Shown: positions 1 through 8,294 of the stretch, piece by piece | Position numbering within the stretch: the first letter of the stretch is position 1 | Layout: the number at the start of each line of letters is the position of its first letter | Origin: Duncaniella sp. | GTDB taxonomy: Bacteria; Bacteroidota; Bacteroidia; Bacteroidales; Muribaculaceae | DNA length: 64,000 nt | Direction: 5' to 3' | Assembly (NCBI GenBank): GCA_023664955.1 | Contig: JAMPEV010000001.1 | Span: forward strand, 321,899 to 385,898 | Notes under the pieces: model-generated | The model's database searches: none | What the model was told of the DNA's origin: nothing | What the model saw: the letters and a program-made list of their open reading frames with translations, nothing else | Position numbers and translations under genes: made by a program

Positions 1-331
1 TCTGCTCCTTCTGGCGCTTCTTTTGCTGATAAAGGAACTTTTGGTAGTCCAATATCTTACACACAGGGGGTTGTGCGGTGGGTGAAATTTCGATTAGGTC
101 GAGTCCGAGCCCATCAGCGATTTTCAACGCTTCCTGGATGGGATAAACGCCTGTTTCTACGTTGTCTCCGACAAGACGCACCTCACGGGCACGGATGTGT
201 TCGTTGGTTGCGTAAGGATCTTTATCCTTGTTGTTGTTAAATGGGCGTCGTGATCCGTTATTAGTGTTATTATTACTGTTATTGTTGTTAACGGGGCGCG
301 GAGGACGCGGATTGAAAGGTTTTTTCTCCAT
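1..331 (-). CDS. infC: Translation initiation factor IF-3, N-terminal part (cut by window edge)
   Basis: IF-3 binds the 30S subunit and checks start-codon and initiator-tRNA pairing. About 110 residues are present and the rest lies beyond the left edge. After a basic, Asn-rich N-terminal extension of roughly 35 residues come the typical IF-3 N-domain blocks: [47 protein letters not shown] and the [15 protein letters not shown] linker. The start is an ordinary ATG at 331, not the rare AUU known from E. coli infC. It lies 9 nt after the thrS stop, so thrS and infC form one leftward operon, the classical order; rpmI and rplT would be expected beyond the edge. The Asn run is encoded by a gtt/att-rich trinucleotide tract that could vary in length in frame. 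Confidence 0.95.
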   Translation of the reverse strand, partial: MEKKPFNPRPPRPVNNNNSNNNTNNGSRRPFNNNKDKDPYATNEHIRAREVRLVGDNVETGVYPIQEALKIADGLGLDLIEISPTAQPPVCKILDYQKFLYQQKKRQKEQ

Positions 332-340
332 TCAGGGGGG

Positions 341-2284
341 TTATTGATTAATCATTTTGTTGACTTCTTCGGTCAATTCGGCTGCAAAGGTAGCAATTTT
401 CATCGAACCTTTATCACCTTCGCCCTGTTTTCTTACAGAAATTTCATCATTTTCTGCTTCTTTTTCGCCGACGATGAGCATATAGGGGATTCTTTTGAGC
501 TCGTTGTCGCGAATTTTCTTGCCTATTTTTTCATTTCTGTCGTCAACCTGGGTGCGGATGTCGAGGGCGTTGAGCCGTTCAGCCACGCTATGGGCGTAGT
601 CGTTGAACTTCTCGGAGATTGGAAGAACCACTGCCTGCTCGGGTGCTAACCACAAGGGGAAGCGTCCGGCGGTGTGCTCGAGGAGCACTGCCACGAAGCG
701 TTCCATTGACCCGAATGGAGCACGGTGAATCATCACCGGACGGTGCTTCTGGTTGTCGCTGCCGGTATATTCGAGCTGGAAGCGTTCGGGAAGGTTGTAG
801 TCGACCTGAATGGTGCCGAGCTGCCAGCGGCGTCCGAGGGCGTCCTTTACCATGAAGTCGAGTTTGGGGCCGTAAAAGGCTGCTTCTCCGAGTTCGGTGC
901 GAGCGTTGAGTCCTTTCTCTTTGCAGGCCTCGATGATGGCGTTCTCTGCGAGATGCCAGTTTTCATCGGTGCCGATATATTTATCTTTGTTATTGGGGTC
1001 GCGGAGTGAAATCTGTGCCTCGAAGTTGTCGAATTTGAGTGCCTTGAAGATGTAGAAAATGATGTCCATCACTTTGAGGAACTCATCCTTAATCTGGTCA
1101 GGTGCACAGTAGATGTGGGCGTCATCCTGCGTGAATCCGCGTACTCGGGTCAATCCGTGCAGCTCGCCGCTCTGTTCGTAACGGTACACGGTGCCGAATT
1201 CGGCGAGTCGCAATGGTAGGTCACGGTAGCTGCGTGGCAATGCACGGAATATTTCGCAGTGATGGGGGCAGTTCATCGGCTTGAGCAAGTATTCTTCGCC
1301 TTCTTCGGGGGTGTGGATGGGCTGGAATGAGTCCTTGCCATACTTGGCATAGTGACCTGAGGTGACGTAGAGGTTCTTGTTGCCGATATGCGGGGTGATT
1401 ACCTGCTGGTAGCCGTATTTCTTTTGAATTTTGCGGAGGAACTGCTCAAGACGGTCGCGCAATGCTGTGCCTTTCGGAAGCCAGAGCGGTAGACCTGCGC
1501 CTACGTTCTGTGAGAAGGCGAAGAGTTCCATCTCTTTACCGAGCTTGCGGTGGTCGCGCTTCTTAGCCTCTTCGAGTAGCACGAGATATTCGTCGAGCAT
1601 CTTTTTCTTGGGGAAGGTGATACCGTATACTCGCACGAGTTGGTTGCGCTTCTCGTCGCCGCGCCAGTAAGCGCCGGCGAGCGAGGTCACTTTCACTGCC
1701 TTGATGGGGGCAGTGTTGGCGATGTGCGGACCGCGGCATAGGTCGGTGAATGAACCCTGGGTGTAGGTGGTGATATGGCCGTCCTCAAGTTCGCTGATAA
1801 GTTCGCATTTGTATTCTTCGCCACGGTTGCCGAATAGGTTCAAGGCGTCGGCCTTGGAGATGTCGGCACGTACTATCGGGTTTTTCTGCTGGGCGAGTTC
1901 GAGCATCCGTTTTTCTATACGAGGGAAGTCGGCTGCTGTGATGGTGTGCTCTCCCGGGTCAATGTCGTAGTAGAAGCCATTTTCGATAGCCGGTCCGATA
2001 CCGAATTTCACGCCGGGAAACAGATCCTGGAGTGCTTCGGCAAGAAGATGGGCCGATGAGTGCCAGAATGCATGTTTGCCTTCCGGGTCATCCCATTTGA
2101 ATAGCTTGATAGTTGCATCCTCGGCGATAGGACGGGATATGTCCCATTCTTTGTCGTTGACTGAGGCTGCGAGAATGTCGCGAGCGAGCTGCGGTGACAG
2201 GCTTTCAGCAATCTGAAGGGGGGTTACACCGCTCTCAAACTGCTTTACGCTCTGGTCGGGGAATGTGATATTTATTGTTGCCAT
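341..2284 (-). CDS. thrS: Threonyl-tRNA synthetase
   Basis: Charges tRNA-Thr with threonine in the cytoplasm. The 647 residues match the full bacterial form: an N-terminal TGS domain (about 1-60); an editing domain with the HSSAH motif (His75, His79) and the downstream TDLCRGPHI block; a class II catalytic core (about 245-530) with the zinc-ligand motif MNCPHHC (Cys339) and the late [11 protein letters not shown] block; and a C-terminal anticodon-binding domain ([14 protein letters not shown]). It heads the leftward operon with infC. A -7 box lies about 60 nt upstream of the ATG at 2284. No T-box is visible in the leader, as expected in this phylum. Confidence 0.97.
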   Translation of the reverse strand: MATINITFPDQSVKQFESGVTPLQIAESLSPQLARDILAASVNDKEWDISRPIAEDATIKLFKWDDPEGKHAFWHSSAHLLAEALQDLFPGVKFGIGPAIENGFYYDIDPGEHTITAADFPRIEKRMLELAQQKNPIVRADISKADALNLFGNRGEEYKCELISELEDGHITTYTQGSFTDLCRGPHIANTAPIKAVKVTSLAGAYWRGDEKRNQLVRVYGITFPKKKMLDEYLVLLEEAKKRDHRKLGKEMELFAFSQNVGAGLPLWLPKGTALRDRLEQFLRKIQKKYGYQQVITPHIGNKNLYVTSGHYAKYGKDSFQPIHTPEEGEEYLLKPMNCPHHCEIFRALPRSYRDLPLRLAEFGTVYRYEQSGELHGLTRVRGFTQDDAHIYCAPDQIKDEFLKVMDIIFYIFKALKFDNFEAQISLRDPNNKDKYIGTDENWHLAENAIIEACKEKGLNARTELGEAAFYGPKLDFMVKDALGRRWQLGTIQVDYNLPERFQLEYTGSDNQKHRPVMIHRAPFGSMERFVAVLLEHTAGRFPLWLAPEQAVVLPISEKFNDYAHSVAERLNALDIRTQVDDRNEKIGKKIRDNELKRIPYMLIVGEKEAENDEISVRKQGEGDKGSMKIATFAAELTEEVNKMINQ

Positions 2285-2343
2285 TATTTAATAATGTGGT
2301 GATTATGGAGCCATACGAGCGACTCCTTTTTATTTTCAGCTTG

Positions 2344-2351
2344 CAAAGATA
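2344..2351 (-). promoter_or_regulatory. Promoter -7 box for thrS-infC
   Basis: The minus strand reads TATCTTTG, matching the Bacteroidota consensus TAnnTTTG. It would start a transcript about 55 nt before the thrS ATG. A weak TTG lies 22 nt further upstream. Identified by consensus match and position only. Confidence 0.6.
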
Positions 2352-2470
2352 ATAAATATTACTTAAATATCACCAATTTACCCAAACTTTTAATCTTTGT
2401 TCACTGAAAAATATCAGAAAAATATCAGTTGACTTAACTACACTGTAAAGTTTCGTGGAAAATGATTCAC

Positions 2471-2508
2471 AAAAAAACTCCGTCAGTTCATCGAACTAAC
2501 GGAGCTTT
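2471..2508 (-). terminator. Rho-independent terminator of the DUF3861 gene
   Basis: Two 12-nt arms (2478-2489 and 2493-2504) pair with one mismatch around a 3-nt loop. On the minus strand the hairpin is followed by seven T (2471-2477). It ends the leftward transcript of the small gene at 2568 before it reaches thrS. A shorter T run on the other side could let it act in both directions. Confidence 0.8.
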
Positions 2509-2567
2509 TGCAATTAATCAAAAAGTTTTTAGCTTTCAAAAAGTTTTTGAGACGCTGTGGCTACATG

Positions 2568-2867
2568 CTATTTGCATGAGTCATCCGTGCCTTTAAGCTT
2601 ATGCTTGAAGTCGTCAAGCTGTGTAAGGAATGATGCAAAATCAGCATTGTCGGGATATTTCTTCAATGCGTGGTGGAGGAGTCGCATACCCAACACGAGT
2701 TCGCGGGCGTGTTTCTCAGTCATTCCCTGTTTCTGTTCTGCTTTCTGAGCCAAGGCGGCGAGGTCATGATGTCCGCCGAAATTGAAACTCATAACTTCTT
2801 GAATTTTACCATCGACCACTTCGGTAATATTGAAATGGTAAGAACGTTTTTCTTTATTGCAATCCAT
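2568..2867 (-). CDS. DUF3861-family small protein
   Basis: A 99-residue soluble protein with no signal peptide or membrane segment. The pattern SYHFNITEV - MSFNFGGHHDLAALAQKAE - AREL(V)LGMRLLHHALKKYP - LDDFKHKLK follows the DUF3861 family (an N-terminal strand, an HDDL-type motif, then helices ending near a conserved phenylalanine). The family has no established function, and I do not assign one. It stands alone between thrS and the divergent dnaG, and a terminator follows it. The family call is from pattern memory. Confidence 0.7.
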   Translation of the reverse strand: MDCNKEKRSYHFNITEVVDGKIQEVMSFNFGGHHDLAALAQKAEQKQGMTEKHARELVLGMRLLHHALKKYPDNADFASFLTQLDDFKHKLKGTDDSCK

Positions 2868-3061
2868 AATAGTTAGTTTTTTAGTAGATTCACCCTTAAC
2901 AACAAGCCCATGTCAAAAATGGTTCCCTCCTTAGCTGCCATGTGCCTGACATTTATGTTTTTTTAGTATCCGTTTGATAATATATGTTAAGAGTGTTTAA
3001 TCCCGTTAAGATTTCATTCTCCGGCATATTTCCGGAGTTGTTCCAATATAAAAATAATTCG

Positions 3062-3069
3062 TAACTTTG
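3062..3069 (+). promoter_or_regulatory. Promoter -7 box immediately before dnaG
   Basis: TAACTTTG is an exact TAnnTTTG match. It ends only 8 nt before the dnaG ATG at 3078. With the usual distance of about 5-7 nt to the start of transcription, the mRNA would begin at or within a few bases of the start codon. Confidence 0.55.
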
Positions 3070-3077
3070 TGGTCACG

Positions 3078-5279
3078 ATGAAGAAGATTGACAACGCAAC
3101 AGTGCAAAGAATCCTCGATGCCGCCGATATTGTGGAGGTGGTGGGCGACTTTGTGACTTTGAAGCGACGGGGCGCCAACTACGTGGGGCTCTGTCCGTTT
3201 CATAACGACCGTTCACCTTCTTTTTACGTCTCCAAGGCTAAGGGCATGTGCAAGTGCTTTAGCTGCGGCGAGGGTGGTAGTCCTGTGAGTTTCCTCATGA
3301 AACTCGAGCAGATGTCGTATACTGAGGCTCTGCGCTACCTGGCTCGGAAATATAATATCGAGGTAGAGGAACGCGAAATGTCAGCTCAGGAACAGCAAGC
3401 TGAGAGCGACCGTGAGAATATGCTCGCGCTCAACGATTTCGCCATGCGCTATTTCGAAAATAACCTCGTTGCCACTTCCGATGGCCGTGACATCGGATTA
3501 TCCTACTTCCGTTACCGCGGCATTAGCGACCAAATGATTGAGCGTTTTCACCTCGGATATGCACTCGAAGGCCGTGATGCTCTCTATGCCCATACCATAG
3601 AGCGTGGTTACAGCGAAAAATACCTTTTCGACACCGGTCTGTGTACCCGCACTGAGGATGGACATGTGTATGACCGTTTCCGTGGTCGAGTGATATACCC
3701 GGTACTCTCGCTTTCCGGTAAGGTGGTGGCCTTCGGCGGCCGTACTCTCAAAAAGGAGAAGACCCTTGCCAAGTATGTCAACTCCCCGGAATCGACCATC
3801 TATTCCAAGCGTAAGGAACTTTACGGTCTTTTCCAGTCTAAGCAAGCGATTTCCAAGGCGCAGAAGTGTATCCTCGTTGAAGGATATATGGATGTCATAT
3901 CTATGCACCAGGCAGGTGTGTGCAATGTCGTGGCTTCGTCCGGAACGGCCCTCACCGTGGAACAGGTACGCCTCATCAAGCGTTTCACAAATAATGTCAC
4001 CTTAATATATGACAGTGATGCCGCCGGAATCAAGGCCTCTCTCCGCGGTATTGAGCTGCTTCTGCAGGACGGTATGGATATTAAAGTACTTCTTCTACCT
4101 GAGGGTGAGGACCCTGACTCTTTCGCTCAGAGCCATAGTTCTACTGAAGTGGAGGAGTATATCGCCGCCCATGAGACCGACTTTATACGTTTCATGGCAG
4201 AGATTCTGATGGGGGAAGCCGCCAACGACCCCTCTAAACGTGCCCGTGTGATTACTCAGGTTGTTAAGACTATCGCATTGATTCCAAATGAAATCACTCG
4301 CAATGTATATGTGCAGGAGTGTTCGCGCATTCTTTTTATTGATGAGAATGTGTTGCAACGCGAAGTGGGAAAGTACTATAACGAGTATCAGCTGAAAACA
4401 CGCGAAGATAGGTTGCGGGCTGAGTCGCTAACTGTTGACAATCATCCCCAGCAGGGACAACCGGGCGCTGACGTTAGTCCCTTGCAGTCTGCAGAGCTGC
4501 AAAAGCCCGCTGTTACTGATTCGCCGGAAAATCGCCATGCCCGGTTCATGCGCCCTTATGAACTCGCTGTGGCGCGTTTAGTGGCGAAATATGGCAACCT
4601 TGTGTTTGCCGAGGGTATAGATGACGATGGGAACACCGTCCCGGTCACCGTGCTCGAATATATAATTGACGACCTTGCCGGTGATGACATCTCATTCTCC
4701 AATAGCGACATATCGCACTTTATGCATGAGGCGTTGCAGCTGAGTCGTGCCACTTGGGATGAGGATTACAATAGAAATTGTCAGAATCTCGAACGCGTAC
4801 GCCAGGAAGAATTTGCAGCCGGTGTTGCTGAAATTCGTGAAAAGGCCACTGATGTTGGAAGTATTACTGCAATGGAACGTTCACTGCAGGACGCAGTCGA
4901 TGCTCATTACACGCAGGGCATCGATGAATTCAGCGCAGCCTATCTCTCCAAGAAGATGTGCTCTTCCCCCGATGACGTTATCCGAAACCTCGCTACCGAC
5001 CTCGTGGTAGAGCGCCACATATTAAGTAAGGTGCACACGAAATACGCAAAGGTGGAAACAGAGCAGGAACTCCTTGGCGAACTGGTGCCCCGGGCGCTTC
5101 ACGAGTTGAAGGATGCCATTCTTTGGACGCGTCTTGAGGATACCCGGATGAAATTGCGAGAATGTGCGTCGGATTACGACCGGGCCATCCGGCTAATGGC
5201 GCAGATGAAGGAAATTGAAGCAACCCGATCCGAACTCGCCAAGCTAATCGGCGACCGTGTAATCGCCCCACGCAAATAA
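3078..5279 (+). CDS. dnaG: DNA primase
   Basis: Makes RNA primers for lagging-strand replication. The protein is 733 residues from the ATG at 3078. I prefer this to the GTG at 3069 because the family begins right at the IDxATVQRILDAADIVEVV helix. The N-terminal CHC2 zinc finger has Cys39, His42, Cys60 and Cys63. The catalytic TOPRIM domain shows LVEGYMD (Glu268) and the metal-binding DSDAAG motif (Asp312, Asp314). A variable Pro/Gln/Ser-rich linker (about residues 460-490) separates it from a C-terminal DnaB-binding-type region of roughly 240 residues. The gene has its own promoter and is not in the classical rpsU-dnaG-rpoD operon here. Several long opposite-strand frames inside it are shadows. 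Confidence 0.96.
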   Translation: MKKIDNATVQRILDAADIVEVVGDFVTLKRRGANYVGLCPFHNDRSPSFYVSKAKGMCKCFSCGEGGSPVSFLMKLEQMSYTEALRYLARKYNIEVEEREMSAQEQQAESDRENMLALNDFAMRYFENNLVATSDGRDIGLSYFRYRGISDQMIERFHLGYALEGRDALYAHTIERGYSEKYLFDTGLCTRTEDGHVYDRFRGRVIYPVLSLSGKVVAFGGRTLKKEKTLAKYVNSPESTIYSKRKELYGLFQSKQAISKAQKCILVEGYMDVISMHQAGVCNVVASSGTALTVEQVRLIKRFTNNVTLIYDSDAAGIKASLRGIELLLQDGMDIKVLLLPEGEDPDSFAQSHSSTEVEEYIAAHETDFIRFMAEILMGEAANDPSKRARVITQVVKTIALIPNEITRNVYVQECSRILFIDENVLQREVGKYYNEYQLKTREDRLRAESLTVDNHPQQGQPGADVSPLQSAELQKPAVTDSPENRHARFMRPYELAVARLVAKYGNLVFAEGIDDDGNTVPVTVLEYIIDDLAGDDISFSNSDISHFMHEALQLSRATWDEDYNRNCQNLERVRQEEFAAGVAEIREKATDVGSITAMERSLQDAVDAHYTQGIDEFSAAYLSKKMCSSPDDVIRNLATDLVVERHILSKVHTKYAKVETEQELLGELVPRALHELKDAILWTRLEDTRMKLRECASDYDRAIRLMAQMKEIEATRSELAKLIGDRVIAPRK

Positions 5280-5327
5280 TCGCTTTCCGCTAAACTACGG
5301 AGTGTAAAAAGCTCTCCTGCTATCATT

Positions 5328-5347
5328 TGATGCTTTGTCAAGCATCA
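5328..5347. repeat. Inverted repeat at the edge of the 10-bp repeat array
   Basis: TGATGCTT and AAGCATCA form a perfect 8-bp stem with a 4-nt loop about 50 nt after the dnaG stop. The right arm merges into the first unit of the decamer array. No T run follows, so it is a poor intrinsic terminator. Confidence 0.5.
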
Positions 5348-5460
5348 ACACGATTCAACAAGCATCAACCGGTTTCAACGTGCTTCAACACGATTCAACC
5401 AGCTTCAACTGACCTCAACGCGATTCAACCGGCTTCAACAAGTTCCAACACATTGAAACA
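5341..5460 (+). repeat. Degenerate 10-bp tandem repeat array (nnnnTCAACn)
   Basis: CAAC recurs at exact 10-nt spacing, with starts at 5346, 5356, 5366 and so on to 5446: eleven units plus one decayed unit. The first five bases vary (AGCAT, CGATT, GGTTT, TGCTT, AGCTT, GGCTT) while TCAAC is nearly fixed. No reading frame crosses it. The spacing equals about one turn of the DNA helix, so every unit faces the same side. A second array of the same type, inverted, is at 61849-61955. Confidence 0.85.
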
Positions 5461-5492
5461 ATTTACCCCCTTCCCCTGAAATTTTTAACACG

Positions 5493-5524
5493 AAAAAAGC
5501 AGACTAACCTCGCGGTCCATCTGC
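5493..5524 (-). terminator. Rho-independent terminator of the candidate small transcript
   Basis: The 11-bp arms at 5499-5509 and 5514-5524 pair with one mismatch and two G-U pairs, closed by a GCGA tetraloop. On the minus strand they are followed by six T (5493-5498). Confidence 0.75.
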
Positions 5525-5757
5525 TCCCTAATCTACAATCTTGTAAAACATATATATTGAAAAAACGATTCCTAAAGTTATGTCTTAACTCTCCACCACG
5601 CTGAGTGGTAGATGTCTGAAATGCTCGGTCTGCTTCTTTAATAGCGTCCGGCGATTGACCTTAACGATGTAGCATTGGGGATTGGCTCTGATTTGTCAAT
5701 ATTGTTGTGTCGATAGGTCCTTTGTTCATCCATCCACGCGGCATTGCTGCGAGTTGT
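5493..5757 (-). ncRNA. Candidate small transcript (noncoding RNA or tiny ORF)
   Basis: This leftward unit of about 265 nt is defined by a full consensus promoter (5763-5794) and a strong intrinsic terminator (5493-5524). It has no convincing long reading frame. The transcript contains a 7-bp hairpin (the ACCAC/GTGGT region near 5600). The best short frame starting downstream of the promoter is 31 codons (MDEQRTYRHN...), with nothing to support translation. I do not recognise a known RNA family; 6S-type RNA is one idea I cannot confirm. It converges on dnaG and runs toward the decamer array. Boundaries are inferred from the promoter and terminator. Confidence 0.4.
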
Positions 5758-5762
5758 TGCTG

Positions 5763-5794
5763 CAAATATAGGCAATGGGTTTTTCAAAACCAAA
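5763..5794 (-). promoter_or_regulatory. Full consensus promoter on the minus strand
   Basis: The minus strand has TTTG (5791-5794), exactly 20 nt of spacer, then TATATTTG (5763-5770). This is a perfect Bacteroidota TTTG-N20-TAnnTTTG promoter. No annotated gene lies downstream on that strand before dnaG, which is why a small RNA is proposed. Confidence 0.65.
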
Positions 5795-5963
5795 CTTTTT
5801 TGACCAAAATTTAAGAAAAATAGTAAAATTACTTCATTTTTCTCAAAAGTGTATACCATTGGTATACAGTTTGATATTTTCTCGTTTACCCATTTTTCCA
5901 TACATCTTACGTTTTGTTAGTTTTTTTTTACTATTCGAGGGCGATACTTAATGAAATTGTTTT

Positions 5964-5971
5964 TAACTTTG
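5964..5971 (+). promoter_or_regulatory. Promoter -7 box of the envelope cluster
   Basis: TAACTTTG matches TAnnTTTG and lies about 70 nt before the DUF6242 gene, leaving a leader of roughly 60 nt. No clear TTTG element is present at the -33 position. Confidence 0.5.
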
Positions 5972-6039
5972 CAACTTGAAATAAAACGAAATGGACTGAC
6001 CTGAACTTCAGCTCAATTTTTTGCGCTATATATCGCATT

Positions 6040-7575
6040 ATGACTACAAGAAAATTTCCTTTATATTTTCTGATTACCATTGTGTTAGCTGCGTTTTCCG
6101 TTGGTTGTAACAGCGACTCGGAATCGTATTCAATACAAGGGGATTTCGGAAATTGCACGGTCACCTCGTTTAATCTTAAGAAAAACGATAGTGTCCTTGC
6201 CAACCTCGATTCGGTGTATTTCTCCATTGATATAGTCAATGGCGAGATTTTTAATGCTGACTCTTTGCCGAAGGGCACTGACGTGAGCCGTTTGTTGCTA
6301 AACATTAGTGTGGCTTCTGCCCAGTCTTGCAATGTAACTTGGCGTGTCCCCGGCACTTTCCGTGACACCACCGTTAATTATATAGAGAATCCATCTGACA
6401 GTGTTAACTTCACAAACGGTCCCGTGAAGATGCTTGTGACCTCACTCGATGGTCAGACTAAATACGAGTACTCGATTCGTGTAAACGTTCACCAGGTTGC
6501 CCCCGATACGCTATATTGGAATAAGCTTGCCATGCGTCCTCTTCCCGGCGGCATCTCTAACCCAACTGCTCAGAAGACCGTGGAATATGATGGTAAAGTG
6601 ATGACTCTCACTTCCGACTGTGTTTCAGCTTCTATTTCCACCGTTGAGAATCCTTACGATGGCGCTTGGACTTCGGTAGTCACGACACTACCCGCCGGCG
6701 CGGATGTTAACTCCTTCACTGCCGCTGATGATGCACTATACCTTATAGATAATGTGGGTAATTTGTTCACTTCTTTCGACGGCATTTCTTGGTCTCCCAC
6801 CGGAGCTGTCATGAATTATATATATGGCGGTTATCAAAATATGGTGATAGGCGTACGAAATGGCTCAGATGGTTGGGTGCATGTAACATATCCCGCCTCC
6901 ACTGAAATTCCCGTTGAGGATGGATGCCCTGTTAGCGGAACAGGCCAAATGATGGTCTACGAGTCAAAATGGAGTGTCGCACCTATCGCAATGGTGATTG
7001 GTGGCCGCGATTCTTCAGGCGCAGTTGTAGGTTCAGCTTGGGGCTATGACGGAAAGATTTGGGCTAAAATCAGCATTTCCGATATTGACGAGCGTGAAGG
7101 CGTATCTATATTCCCTTATTTCACTCCGAAGGTAAACACTACGAGTTGGAGAGTTACTGAACAGTCAGTACTTGTAGCACTTGGCGGACGATATGAGACA
7201 ACCGACGGCGTTGTGGCTTCAAAGAATGTATATGTTTCTTATGACCAAGGTCTTAATTGGAAAGAAGCTGATAGCTATATGCAGCTCCCCGAGTATATTC
7301 CCGGGTTCTCTGATGCTCAGGCGATAGTCGTTAATTCGACAATGACTACCTCTTCTCGCAACATCTCCGATGGACAGTGGATTAACTTCGCATCTCGCCG
7401 TCTGCCGGCTTGGGCTTATTCTACTGATACTCCGTTGAGTCGTGCCGTCCGTCCAATTGACCAATGGGAGTGTCCCTTCATCTATCTTTTTGGTGGCGTT
7501 GATGCTGAGGGTAATCTCCATGACACCGTGTGGCGCGGGGTTATCACTCGCTTTACTTTTCGGCCCTTATACTAA
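6040..7575 (+). CDS. DUF6242-type lipoprotein
   Basis: A 511-residue exported lipoprotein: the signal peptide ends at Cys23 in the lipobox FSVGC, followed by an acidic-Ser stretch (NSDSES). The N-terminal part (about 30-160) resembles a beta-rich domain. The rest shows repeated short blocks such as DGISWSPTGAV, AMVIGGRDSSG and YLFGGVDAEGN, which suggest a Kelch-like propeller. The order DUF6242 - DUF6089 - uppS - bamA - Skp is, to my knowledge, typical of Bacteroidales, which supports the family call. The function is unknown; its position with outer-membrane assembly genes suggests an envelope role. The gene ends 14 nt before the next likely start. Confidence 0.75.
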   Translation: MTTRKFPLYFLITIVLAAFSVGCNSDSESYSIQGDFGNCTVTSFNLKKNDSVLANLDSVYFSIDIVNGEIFNADSLPKGTDVSRLLLNISVASAQSCNVTWRVPGTFRDTTVNYIENPSDSVNFTNGPVKMLVTSLDGQTKYEYSIRVNVHQVAPDTLYWNKLAMRPLPGGISNPTAQKTVEYDGKVMTLTSDCVSASISTVENPYDGAWTSVVTTLPAGADVNSFTAADDALYLIDNVGNLFTSFDGISWSPTGAVMNYIYGGYQNMVIGVRNGSDGWVHVTYPASTEIPVEDGCPVSGTGQMMVYESKWSVAPIAMVIGGRDSSGAVVGSAWGYDGKIWAKISISDIDEREGVSIFPYFTPKVNTTSWRVTEQSVLVALGGRYETTDGVVASKNVYVSYDQGLNWKEADSYMQLPEYIPGFSDAQAIVVNSTMTTSSRNISDGQWINFASRRLPAWAYSTDTPLSRAVRPIDQWECPFIYLFGGVDAEGNLHDTVWRGVITRFTFRPLY

Positions 7576-7589
7576 GTTTCCCCAAGGAG

Positions 7590-8285
7590 TTGAGGACTCT
7601 TTTAGTTGAAATATTGATGTTCATTGCGACTTTCCCCACGGTCGCAACCGCCCAGATTCAATCGCAGGCTGAGTCCTATCGGTGGGATGTTGGCGCCGGA
7701 GTCGGTCTTTCCGGTTATCTGGGTGATGTAAATGAGAGTTCGCTCTACGCTCATCCAGGTGTGGGGCTGAACGTTTCAGCAAGGTATTTGGTCAATACCC
7801 GCTGGGCTTTCAGAGGCTCGTATACCGCCGCTTCGCTTAGCGGTAATAGTGCCGATATGGAAAATGTGCTTCCCGGAGGGGAGGTATACCATTTCAAATC
7901 TTGGATTTACGACCTTGGTGTCAAGGCTGAATTTAATTTTTTCAATTATGGCATTGGAAAAGAGTATCAGCAGTTAAGCCGCTTCACCCCCTATGTTACT
8001 TTGGGAGTAGGCGTATCGATGGCGTCGGCGGATGGTGACACCTTTGTCGCTCCCACCTTGCCGATGGGGTTTGGGCTTAAGTATAAGCTGCGTTCCCGCG
8101 TGAATCTTGGTTTGGAATTCACTATGACCAAAGTGTTTGGTGACAATATTGATGGTAAAAGGCTTTCAGACATTTACCGGATTAAAAGTTCTTTCATTAA
8201 GAATACTGATTGGTACTCCACCGTCATGTTGTCAATAAGTTATGAATTTGGCGAGCGATGCGTCACTTGTCACAGGATTGATTAA
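7590..8285 (+). CDS. DUF6089-type outer-membrane beta-barrel protein
   Basis: About 230 residues. I chose the TTG at 7590 because it gives a normal signal peptide (LRTLLVEILMFIATFPTVATA, cut before Q) and lies 14 nt after the previous stop. The ATG at 7530 would overlap the previous gene by 46 nt, and the ATG at 7617 leaves too short a signal. The mature part alternates hydrophobic and polar residues in strand-like runs (WDVGAGVGLSGYLGD, YVTLGVGVSMAS, LGLEFTMTKVFGDNIDG) and ends with a strand, as in small outer-membrane barrels. Its role is not known. It sits in the uppS-bamA cluster and precedes uppS by 9 nt. Confidence 0.75.
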   Translation: MRTLLVEILMFIATFPTVATAQIQSQAESYRWDVGAGVGLSGYLGDVNESSLYAHPGVGLNVSARYLVNTRWAFRGSYTAASLSGNSADMENVLPGGEVYHFKSWIYDLGVKAEFNFFNYGIGKEYQQLSRFTPYVTLGVGVSMASADGDTFVAPTLPMGFGLKYKLRSRVNLGLEFTMTKVFGDNIDGKRLSDIYRIKSSFIKNTDWYSTVMLSISYEFGERCVTCHRID

Positions 8286-8294
8286 AAGATATAT

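Noticed and set aside
2285-2343. T-box or ribosomal-protein-type leader for thrS-infC
   Set aside because: The leader is only about 55 nt, too short for a T-box, and no specifier or antiterminator is visible.
5341-5460. CRISPR array
   Set aside because: The period is 10 nt with no spacers between repeats, and no cas genes are present.
5638-5901. 87-codon frame on the minus strand
   Set aside because: It starts upstream of the consensus promoter at 5763-5794 and runs through AT-rich low-complexity sequence. Only the part downstream of the promoter could be expressed, and that is treated as a candidate small transcript.
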